The translations under genes were made by a program, and so were the position numbers. Shown in pieces: positions 32,453 through 43,500 of a stretch of DNA of 43,500 nt. Position 1 is the first letter of the stretch. Every line of letters begins with the position of its first letter. A model generated the notes under the pieces. It saw only the letters and a list, made by a program, of their open reading frames with translations. It did no database searches and was not told the origin of the DNA. The stretch is from contig RPFO01000188.1 in NCBI GenBank assembly GCA_009746045.1, forward strand, positions 1,392,455-1,435,954, written 5' to 3'. Source of the DNA: Mesostigma viride (taxonomy: Eukaryota > Streptophyta > Mesostigmatophyceae > Mesostigmatales > Mesostigmataceae).

Positions 32453-35400
32453 CTTGGGGCAGCTGCACTCACATGTACACACACCGCGCACGCAAGGGGC
32501 GGCTGCACACACACGTACATCCACCGCGCACGCAAGGGGCAACTGCACACACACGTACATCCACCGCGCACGCAAGGGGCGGCTGCACACACACGTACAC
32601 ACACCGCGCACGCAAGGGGCAACTGCACACACATGTACACACACCGCGCACGCAAGGGGCGGCTGCACACACACGTACCTACACCGCGCACGCAAGGGGC
32701 GGCTGCACACACACGTACATCCACCGCGCACGCAAGGGGCAACTGCACACACATGTACATACACCGCGCACGCAAGGGGCAACTGCACACACATGTACCA
32801 CACCGCGCACGCAAGGGGCAACTGCACACACACGTACACACACCGCGCACGCTTGGGGCGGCTGCACACACACGTACCTACACCGCGCACGCAAGGGGCG
32901 GCTGCACACACACGTACATCCACCGCGCACGCAAGGGGCAACTGCACACACATGTACACACACCGCGCACGCTTGGGGCAGCTGCACTCACATGTACACA
33001 CACCGCGCACGCAAGGGCCGGCTGCACACACACGTACACCACCGCGCACGCAAGGGGCAACTGCACACACACGTACATCCACCGCGCACGCAAGGGGCGG
33101 CTGCACACACACGTACACACACCGCGCACGCAAGGGGCAACTGCACACACATGTACACACACCGCGCACGCTTGGGGCGGCTGCACACACACGTACCTAC
33201 ACCGCGCACGCAAGGGCCGGCTGCACACACACGTACATACACCGCGCACGCAAGGGGCAACTGCACACACATGTACATACACCGCGCAACCACGGGGCGG
33301 CTGCACACACACGTACATACACCGCGCACGCTTGGGGCAGCTGCACACACATGTACACACACCGCGCACGCAAGGGGCGCTGCACACACATGTACATCCA
33401 CCGCGCACGCAAGGGCCGGCTGCACACACACGTACACACACCATGCACGCAAGGGCGGCTGCACACACACGTACATCCACCGCGCACGCAAGGGCGGCTG
33501 CACACACACGTACATACACCGCGCACGCAAGGGGCAACTGCACACACATGTACACACACCGCGCACGCAAGGGGCAACTGCACACACACGTACACACACC
33601 GCGCACGCTTGGGGCGGCTGCACACACACGTACCTACACCGCGCACGCAAGGGGCGGCTGCACACACACGTACATCCACCGCGCACGCAAGGGGCAACTG
33701 CACACACATGTACACACACCGCGCACGCTTGGGGCAGCTGCACTCACATGTACACACACCGCGCACGCAAGGGGCGGCTGCACACACACGTACATCCACC
33801 GCGCACGCAAGGGGCAACTGCACACACACGTACATCCACCGCGCACGCAAGGGGCGGCTGCACACACACGTACACACACCGCGCACGCAAGGGGCAACTG
33901 CACACACATGTACACACACCGCGCACGCTTGGGGCGGCTGCACACACACGTACCTACACCGCGCACGCAAGGGGCGGCTGCACACACACGTACATACACC
34001 GCGCACGCAAGGGGCAACTGCACACACATGTACATACACCGCGCACGCAAGGGGCAACTGCACACACATGTACACACACCGCGCACGCAAGGGGCAACTG
34101 CACACACACGTACACACACCGCGCACGCTTGGGGCGGCTGCACACACACGTACCTACACCGCGCACGCAAGGGGCGGCTGCACACACACGTACATCCACC
34201 GCGCACGCAAGGGGCAACTGCACACACATGTACACACACCGCGCACGCTTGGGGCAGCTGCACTCACATGTACACACACCGCGCACGCAAGGGCCGGCTG
34301 CACACACACGAAACCACCGCGCACGCAAGGGGCAACTGCACACACACGTACATCCACCGCGCACGCAAGGGGCGGCTGCACACACACGTACACACACCGC
34401 GCACGCAAGGGGCAACTGCACACACATGTACACACACCGCGCACGCTTGGGGCGGCTGCACACACACGTACCTACACCGCGCACGCAAGGGGCGGCTGCA
34501 CACACACGTACATACACCGCGCACGCAAGGGGCAACTGCACACACATGTACATACACCGCGCAACCACGGGGCGGCTGCACACACACGTACATACACCGC
34601 GCACGCAAGGGGCAACTGCACACACATGTACACACACCGCGCACGCTTGGGGCGGCTGCACACACACGTACCTACACCGCGCACGCAAGGGGCGGCTGCA
34701 CACACACGTACATACACCGCGCACGCAAGGGGCAACTGCACACACATGTACATACACCGCGCAACCACGGGGCGGCTGCACACACACGTACACACACCGC
34801 GCACGCAAGGGGCAGCTGCACACACACGTACATACACCATGCACGCAAGGGGCTGCACACACACTTACACACACCTTGCACGCAAGGGCCGGCATGCACA
34901 CACACTGGCATACACCGCGCACGCAAGGGGCGGCTGCACACACGTACATACACCGCGCACGCAAGGGGCGAGTGCACACACACGTACACACACCGCGCAC
35001 GCAATTAAGGGACGGCTGCACACACACGTACATACACCGCGCACGCAAGGGGCAACGGCACTCACATGTACATACACCATGCACGCAAGGGGCGGCTGCA
35101 CACACACGTACACACACCATGCACGCAAGGAGCGACTTCACGCACAGGTACACACACCATGCACGCAAGGTTCGGCTGCACACACACGTACATCCACCGC
35201 GCACGCAAGGGGCGGCTGCACACACATGTACATACACCATGCACGCAAGGGGCGGCTGCACACACCTGTACATCCACCGCGCACGCAAGGGGCGAGTGCA
35301 CACACACGTACACACACCGCGCACGCAAGGGGCGGCTGCACACACACGTACACACACCATGCACGCAATTGCCGGCATGCACACACACGTACATCCACCG

Positions 35401-38400
35401 CGCACGCAAGGGGCAACTGCACACACATGTACACACACCGCGCACGCTTGGGGCAGCTGCACTCACATGTACACACACCGCGCACGCAAGGGCCGGCTGC
35501 ACACACACGTACATACACCGCGCACGCAAGGGGCAAATGCACACACATGTACACACACCGCGCACGCAAGGGGCAACTGCACACACACGTACACACACCG
35601 CGCACGCTTGGGGCGGCTGCACACACATGTACCTACACCGCGCACGCAAGGGGCGGCTGCACACACACGTACATCCACCGCGCACGCAAGGGGCAACTGC
35701 ACACACATGTACACACACCGCGCACGCTTGGGGCAGCTGCACACACACGTACACACACCATGCACGCAATTGCCGGCATGCACACACACGTACATCCACC
35801 GCGCACGCAAGGGGCGGCTGCACACACACGTACACACACCATGCACGCAAGGGGCGGCTGCACACACACGTACACACACCGCGCACGCAAGGGGCAACTG
35901 CACACACATGTACACACACCGCGCACGCTTGGGGCGGCTGCACTCACATGTACCTACACCGCGCACGCAAGGGCCGGCTGCACACACACGTACATACACC
36001 GCGCACGCAAGGGGCAACTGCACACACATGTACACACACCGCGCACGCAAGGGGCAACTGCACACACACGTACACACACCGCGCACGCTTGGGGCGGCTG
36101 CACACACACGTACCTACACCGCGCACGCAAGGGGCGGCTGCACACACACGTACATCCACCGCGCACGCAAGGGGCAACTGCACACACATGTACACACACC
36201 GCGCACGCTTGGGGCAGCTGCACTCACATGTACACACACCGCGCACGCAAGGGGCGGCTGCACACACACGTACATCCACCGCGCACGCAAGGGGCAACTG
36301 CACACACACGTACATCCACCGCGCACGCAAGGGGCGGCTGCACACACACGTACCTACACCGCGCACGCAAGGGGCGGCTGCACACACACGTACATACACC
36401 GCGCACGCAAGGGGCAACTGCACACACATGTACATACACCGCGCACGCAAGGGGCAACTGCACACACATGTACACACACCGCGCACGCAAGGGGCAACTG
36501 CACACACACGTACACACACCGCGCACGCTTGGGGCGGCTGCACACACACGTACCTACACCGCGCACGCAAGGGGCGGCTGCACACACACGTACATCCACC
36601 GCGCACGCAAGGGGCAACTGCACACACATGTACACACACCGCGCACGCTTGGGGCAGCTGCACTCACATGTACCTACACCGCGCACGCAAGGGCCGGCTG
36701 CACACACACGAAAAACCACCGCGCACGCAAGGGGCAACTGCACACACACGTACATCCACCGCGCACGCAAGGGGCGGCTGCACACACACGTACACACACC
36801 GCGCACGCAAGGGGCAACTGCACACACATGTACACACACCGCGCACGCTTGGGGCGGCTGCACACACACGTACCTACACCGCGCACGCAAGGGGCGGCTG
36901 CACACACACGTACATACACCGCGCACGCAAGGGGCAACTGCACACACATGTACATACACCGCGCAACCACGGGGCGGCTGCACACACACGTACATACACC
37001 GCGCACGCAAGGGGCAACTGCACACACATGTACACACACCGCGCACGCTTGGGGCGGCTGCACACACACGTACCTACACCGCGCACGCAAGGGGCGGCTG
37101 CACACACACGTACATACACCGCGCACGCAAGGGGCAACTGCACACACATGTACATACACCGCGCAACCACGGGGCGGCTGCACACACACGTACACACACC
37201 GCGCACGCAAGGGGCAGCTGCACACACACGTACATACACCATGCACGCAAGGGGCTGCACACACACTTACACACACCTTGCACGCAAGGGCCGGCATGCA
37301 CACACACTGGCATACACCGCGCACGCAAGGGGCGGCTGCACACACGTACATACACCGCGCACGCAAGGGGCGAGTGCACACACACGTACACACACCGCGC
37401 ACGCAATTAAGGGACGGCTGCACACACACGTACATACACCGCGCACGCAAGGGGCAACGGCACTCACATGTACATACACCATGCACGCAAGGGGCGGCTG
37501 CACACACACGTACACACCATGCACGCAAGGAGCGACTTCACGCACAGGTACACACACCATGCACGCAAGGTTCGGCTGCACACACATGTACATCCACCGC
37601 GCACGCAAGGGGCGGCTGCACACACATGTACATACACCATGCACGCAAGGGGCGGCTGCACACACCTGTACATCCACCGCGCACGCAAGGGGCGAGTGCA
37701 CACACACGTACACACACCGCGCACGCAAGGGGCGGCTGCACACACACGTACACACACCATGCACGCAATTGCCGGCATGCACACACACGTACATCCACCG
37801 CGCACGCAAGGGGCAACTGCACACACATGTACACAGACCGCGCACGCTTGGGGCAGCTGCACTCACATGTACACACACCGCGCACGCAAGGGCCGGCTGC
37901 ACACACACGTACATACACCGCGCACGCAAGGGGCAACTGCACACACATGTACACACACCGCGCACGCAAGGGGCAACTGCACACACACGTACACACACCG
38001 CGCACGCTTGGGGCGGCTGCACACACATGTACCTACACCGCGCACGCAAGGGGCGGCTGCACACACACGTACATCCACCGCGCACGCAAGGGGCAACTGC
38101 ACACACATGTACACACACCGCGCACGCTTGGGGCAGCTGCACTCACATGTACACACACCGCACACGCAAGGGCCGGCTGCACACACACGTACATCCACCG
38201 CGCACGCAAGGGGCAACTGCACACACACGTACATACACCGCGCACGCAAGGGGCGGCTGCACACACACGTACACACACCGCGCACGCTAGGGGCAACTGC
38301 ACACACATGTACACACACCGCGCACGCAAGGGGCAACTGCACACACATGTACATACACCGCGCAACCACGGGGCGGCTGCACACACACGTACATACACCG

Positions 38401-40512
38401 CGCACGCAAGGGGCGGCTGCACACATACGTACCTACACCGCGCACGCAAGGGGCGACTGCACACCCATGTACATCCACCGCGCACGCAAGGGCCGGCTGC
38501 ACACACACGTACACACACCATGCACGCAAGGGCCGGCTGCACACACACGTACATCCACCGCGCACGCAAGGGGCGGCTGCACACACACGTACACACACCG
38601 CGCACGCAAGGGGCAACTGCACACACATGTACACACACCGCGCACGCTTGGGCGGCTGCACACACACGTACCTACACCGCGCACGCAAGGGCCGGCTGCA
38701 CACACACGTACCTACACCGCGCACGCAAGGGGCGGCTGCACACACACGTACATACACCGCGCACGCAAGGGGCAACTGCACACACATGTACATACACCGC
38801 GCACGCAAGGGGCAACTGCACACACATGTACACACACCGCGCACGCTTGGGGCGGCTGCACACACACGTACCTACACCGCGCACGCAAGGGCCGGCTGCA
38901 CACACACGTACACACACCGCGCACGCAAGGGGCAACTGCACACACATGTACATACACCGCGCAACCACGGGGCGGCTGCACACACACGTACATACACCGC
39001 GCACGCTTGGGGCGAGTGCACACACACGTACACACACCGTGCACGCAAGGGGCGACTGCACACACATGTACATCCACCGCGCACGCAAGGGCCGGCTGCA
39101 CACACACGTACACACACCATGCACGCAAGGCCGGCTGCACACACACGTACATCCACCGCGCACGCAAGGGCCGGCTGCACACACACGTACATACACCGCG
39201 CACGCAAGGGGCAACTGCACACACATGTACACACACCGCGCACGCAAGGGGCAACTGCACACACACGTACACACACCGCGCACGCTTGGGGCGGCTGCAC
39301 ACACACGTACCTACACCGCGCACGCAAGGGCGGCTGCACACACACGTACATCCAGCGCGCACGCAAGGGGCAACTGCACACACATGTACACACACCGCGC
39401 ACGCTTGGGGCAGCTGCACTCACATGTACACACACCGCGCACGCAAGGGCGGCTGCACACACACGTACATCCACCGCGCACGCAAGGGGCAACTGCACAC
39501 ACACGTACATCCACCGCGCACGCAAGGGGCGGCTGCACACACACGTACACACACCGCGCACGCAAGGGGCAACTGCACACACATGTACACACACCGCGCA
39601 CGCTTGGGGCGGCTGCACACACACGTACCTACACCGCGCACGCAAGGGGCGGCTGCACACACACGTACATACACCGCGCACGCAAGGGGCAACTGCACAC
39701 ACATGTACATACACCGCGCACGCAAGGGGCAACTGCACACACATGTACACACACCGCGCACGCAAGGGGCAACTGCACACACACGTACACACACCGCGCA
39801 CGCTTGGGGCGGCTGCACACACACGTACCTACACCGCGCACGCAAGGGGCGGCTGCACACACACGTACATCCACCGCGCACGCAAGGGGCAACTGCACAC
39901 ACATGTACACACACCGCGCACGCTTGGGGCAGCTGCACTCACATGTACACACACCGCGCACGCAAGGGCCGGCTGCACACACACGAAAAACCACCGCGCA
40001 CGCAAGGGGCAACTGCACACACACGTACATCCACCGCGCACGCAAGGGCGGCTGCACACACACGTACACACACCGCGCACGCAAGGGGCAACTGCACACA
40101 CATGTACACACACCGCGCACGCTTGGGGCGGCTGCACACACACGTACCTACACCGCGCACGCAAGGGGCGGCTGCACACACACGTACATACACCGCGCAC
40201 GCAAGGGGCAACTGCACACACATGTACATACACCGCGCAACCACGGGGCGGCTGCACACACACGTACATACACCGCGCACGCAAGGGGCAACTGCACACA
40301 CATGTACACACACCGCGCACGCTTGGGCGGCTGCACACACACGTACCTACACCGCGCACGCAAGGGCGGCTGTCACACACACGTACATACACGCGCACGC
40401 AAGGGGCAACTGCACACACATGTACATACACCGCGCATTGAACCACGGGGCGGCTGCACACACACGTACACACACCGCGCACGCAAGGGGCAGCTGCACA
40501 CACATGTACATA
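32453..40512. repeat. 40-bp minisatellite, right array
   Basis: Same unit as the left array. Rare variants mark large duplications: the stretch about 33940-35740 recurs at about 36340-38140 (offset 2,400-2,402 bp), including the damaged units CACACACGAAACC (34309) and CACACACGAAAAACC (36709), GCAATTAAGGGACGG (35001, 37403) and GGAGCGACTTCACGCACAGG. From about 38640 to 40440 units missing one G (GCAAGGGCGGCTG, GCTTGGGCGG) become common. All six-frame openness here is a property of the unit. Confidence 0.96.
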
Positions 40513-41503
40513 GACCCTTGCTTCTTTGTGGGCCCACACACTCATGGCATTCTCACCTTTGTGTGGCATGGGGATGATCAGCTGATTGCTGGGCCAAGGC
40601 ACTGTGGATGATTTTATTCAACAAGTGTCACAGCATTTTGAGATTGGCAAGCAAGTAGAGCTGGGCACCACTGCCATAAAATTTTGTGGCACAATGTTAC
40701 AACTCCAGCAGCATCAAAACCAGTGGGTGTGTGCACTCTACTCTCCCAATGATTACATGCACAGCTGCTTGGCGGTTTTGCAAACAAAAATCAAACCTGG
40801 AGCCTGTCCTACCATTAGAGGCAAGCTGGGGTGGTTGTGCTCAACGTGTGCACCTCACCTGGCTGTGGTTAGCAGAGTTGATGATGATGTCTTGATGCAA
40901 GTAGGTCACAAAGCCATCACCAAAACTCTCCAGGAGGGCCCTCCCCTTATCTTGCACTCCTTGGATCTCCACAAAACCATTCACATCCAAGCTATGATGG
41001 ATAGTTCCATGGAGTCCAGGCAGATTACCAAGATGCAGGCAAGGGAGTCAGGCTTGTATTTTGTGCAGAATGATGATGCACCCTTGTCTCTCATTTCATG
41101 GTACAGCCGGTTGCATAGACGCAAGGCTGTCAGCAGCAATGCTGCTGAGTGCAGGGCAGTGGTGTCAGCAGTGCTTCATGCCAGGTACTTGAATCATGTG
41201 CTGGTTTGGTTGCAGATGCAAGCAGGCAGCAATGCTGGGGTGGTGGCACACTTGCTCACTGACAGTCAGTCAGTCCTCAGTTTCCTTGCTAACCCCTATG
41301 CTGTCCACACTGATCTTGACTGGGTGGTCCTGAAACAGGAGTCCACCTACTGGGAGTCCACCCGTCACGTGGAGGACAAACACAACGCTGCTGATGCACT
41401 CACTAAAGTGCCTCAGCAGGCAGCTGAACAATATCAGCTGTTGTACCACTTGATGAACCCCTATGGCAAGCAGGCAACCCTGCCCCATAGGGGGGACGCC
41501 TAG
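40513..41503 (+). pseudogene. Truncated Copia pol fragment (RT end + RNase H)
   Basis: Matches the C-terminal ~330 residues of the complete pol. It begins inside reverse transcriptase (DPCFFVGPH) and keeps the HGDD motif in the first frame. A 2-bp loss near 40596 (CCAAGGCACTGTGG against CCAAGGCGTGCTGTGG in the full copy) then shifts the frame. The stretch from 40586 to 41503 is open in the frame of RNase H and retains all four acidic RNase H residues and the same stop. A dead fragment. Confidence 0.88.
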
Positions 41504-42569
41504 CAGGGTCCTGTTCACCAGGGCTGCCTAGGTCACCCAGTACCCCTTGGGCAGGTCCAAGGGGTAGGTTGTGGCTTCCAGCAAGGGGGGTTGGTTGGAG
41601 TCTGTTTTCATACATCTGCGTGCCCTATGCCCAATAAAATCTGTTTTGATTTTCTCAACACCATGGAATTTCGTTATGCACACCTTCATAGGTGGGCATG
41701 GGATGTATCTCACACTTTTATTCCCTAGGGCGTATGCCTTGGTGGAATGGCCTTGAGCTCAGTGGCTCAGGTGCCCCCATTCAAGTGGAGGGTCAAAGCT
41801 CCCTTGACAGGTGGTTACCCAGGACCCCAGTTCACTGTGGCTATCCTGGGCCACCTGGCCTTACTGTTCAGTGGCAGTACAGGCATGGGTGCTGTCATGT
41901 TGTATAGTACAACGTGCTCAGCACAGGTGCAGGATGAAATATTCCTGTCACCTGTCACCAGGACTTCAGTCACCCATGTGCAGGGCAGGGGTGGCTGGTC
42001 TCCCACGTTGTGCAGGTGCAATGTGGCCAGGTCCAGGATGTCATAGTCCTGTCACCTGTCACTCGGACTTCAGCCCCCTCTGTGCAGGGCAGGGGTGGCT
42101 GGTCCTCACATGTTGTGCAGGTACAACATGGACAGTGCAGGGTGCAATAAACCTGTCCACTGTCACTCCTCAGGTTGCAGGTAACCTGAGCTCAGTTGAC
42201 CCAGCCTGGCTGGGTATTTTCTCTCTGAGTGGGCGATGATGATGGAACAACATGGAACCTCTTAAACGGTTACCTTGGCATTTTTTTTACAAGGGCTCTC
42301 TTGGCTGGTGGTGCACTCCCTGGATAGGCAGACAGGCATAGCTATCTCCCTTGTGAGCTCGCGAGGAGGAGGAACTCCCCGGGCATGTTGAGCTAAACGT
42401 GATGCCATCACAAGTATTGCACGAGTTCTGGGGCCCATCTTTTCAGTCCAGATGTTGCAGTATGGGTGTCAGTTGCTCAGCACCTCAGTCAGCTTGGAGT
42501 CAGTCTCCTAGCTGGGCAGGGTCAGGCTTGAAGTCGCTAGCCTTCAACCTGAAAGGAAAACATAATGGG
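41504..42569 (+). other. 3' region of the truncated retrotransposon copy
   Basis: Counterpart of 30934-31997, with the same AATAAA words and the ~105-bp tandem repeat. Small differences (for example GGCAGTACAGGC against GGCAGTAAGGC, and one extra T and G near 42283-42296) show that it is a separate copy. No gene. Confidence 0.75.
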
Positions 42570-43024
42570 AGTTAGATGAGATGCTTAGGCTGACACACGG
42601 ATTTCCGGCCTGCGCGCCGCGTATTGCCTACCGCGGCTGAGCGGGACACCTCAGTACAGTACGGCAGGGTGTACGGTACTGAGGTGTCATGTGGACCGAT
42701 GTGCGGTTAGTGCCAGACTGTTCCTAGGTGCTAGTTCGACCCGCCAGGTCCGGTGTAGCCGGGCCTGACGGGCCGAGTCTTAGCTGGATGCTAGTGACGT
42801 GGTCGCATGGCATTGCAGTGTACACTTGTCCACTGGTCGTGTGCTGCAGGTAGCACCGCCATAGGCATATAGGCGTAGCACTGGGGAGTGCCACAGCACC
42901 CGAGTCTGCCCAGTTCCATTCTGAGCCCTCAGCTTTCATCTCTCTCTCATTGTATTATTGTAATACAATCATCATTCGCTCTCAGCTTTCGCAGTTGTTC
43001 GTCGTCCCTAGTCTCCATCCAACT
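42570..43024 (+). repeat. LTR of the truncated copy (455 bp)
   Basis: Third LTR in the window, same length and, by eye, the same sequence as the other two. The hairpin is at 42645-42688. It ends CCATCCAACT and runs into the array at GGCTGCACACAC. Confidence 0.9.
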
Positions 43025-43500
43025 GGCTGCACACACACGTACATCCACCGCGCACGCAAGGGGCAACTGCACACACATGTACACACACCGCGCACGCTTG
43101 GGGCAGCTGCACTCACATGTACACACACCGCGCACGCAAGGGGCGGCTGCACACACACGTACATCCACCGCGCACGCAAGGGGCAACTGCACACACACGT
43201 ACATCCACCGCGCACGCAAGGGGCGGCTGCACACACACGTACCTACACCGCGCACGCAAGGGGCGGCTGCACACACACGTACATACACCGCGCACGCAAG
43301 GGGCAACTGCACACACATGTACATACACCGCGCACGCAAGGGGCAACTGCACACACATGTACACACACCGCGCACGCAAGGGGCAACTGCACACACACGT
43401 ACACACACCGCGCACGCTTGGGGCGGCTGCACACACACGTACCTACACCGCGCACGCAAGGGGCGGCTGCACACACACGTACATCCACCGCGCACGCAAG
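43025..43500. repeat. 40-bp minisatellite, continuing past the window
   Basis: Unit order and variants match 36137-36612 base for base by eye (offset 6,888 bp), so this flank is a further segmental copy of the right array. The array continues past the right edge. Confidence 0.94.

Larger units (their letters stand above)
40513..43024 (+). mobile_element. 5'-truncated second copy of the LTR retrotransposon
   Basis: Corresponds to 29941-32452 of the full element: end of reverse transcriptase, RNase H, 3' region and the 3' LTR. The left junction shares ACATA with the array (microhomology), and no 5' LTR exists. The array is not in register across it: about 20 bp of a unit are missing, and no target duplication can be paired. 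LTR elements do not normally truncate at 5' ends on insertion, so recombination, deletion or an assembly join is more likely. Confidence 0.88.

Noticed and set aside
32316-40577. Very long open frame (about 2,750 codons) and several over 1,000 codons across the 40-bp array, with minus-strand frames up to about 500 codons
   Set aside because: The 40-bp unit contains no stop codon in any frame, and 40 mod 3 = 1 cycles the frames. All six frames are open, products are His/Thr/Arg or Cys/Val/Arg strings, and the frame even enters LTR sequence. Not genes.

Overview
This window is a repeat-dominated piece of nuclear DNA from a eukaryote. The evidence is GT-AG introns in the one multi-exon gene, a complete Copia-type LTR retrotransposon, long minisatellites, and no operon-like gene packing. 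A green-lineage microalga is my best guess (repeat style, high GC, a short plant-type CCCTAAA trace); a prasinophyte such as Cymbomonas is possible, but nothing here proves it.

Layout. 1-897: purine (GGAAGGAGG) tracts around a decayed ~29-bp repeat. 898-8302: three arrays of a 30-bp minisatellite separated by ~280-bp spacers. 8303-9358: the spacer itself becomes tandem. 9359-10738: mostly unassigned DNA with GC-rich hairpins, a TATA box and a possible Pol III unit. 10739-11317: a 62-bp minisatellite carrying a 14-bp perfect palindrome. 11386-14400: a three-exon DDE/RNase H-fold transposase-like gene whose introns carry the same palindrome. 14758-16540: TG-rich simple sequence. 16661-43500: a 40-bp CA-rich minisatellite, interrupted by (i) an unidentified element in two tandem copies (21830-23840), (ii) a full 8.5-kb LTR retrotransposon (23950-32452) with a 5-bp target duplication, and (iii) a 5'-truncated second copy of that retrotransposon (40513-43024).

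Real protein-coding content is small: the DDE-like gene (one apparent frameshift in a run of ten G) and the retrotransposon gag/pol. The pol frame is intact for 4.5 kb with integrase, reverse transcriptase and RNase H residues recognisable. A retropepsin-like segment lies between integrase and reverse transcriptase, not upstream of integrase as in standard Copia elements. The upstream gag region is broken into four frames, with the shifts lying in or near G/C homopolymers.

The very long open frames across the minisatellites (up to about 2,750 codons, on both strands) arise because the repeat units contain no stop codons. They are not genes.

Most worth a second look: the dispersed palindrome CCAACGGCCGTTGG (15 exact copies within 3.8 kb, none in the exons I call), the displaced protease-like domain, the 18-bp-arm hairpin in each LTR, and the tandem element at 21830-23840. 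All alignments were made by eye.
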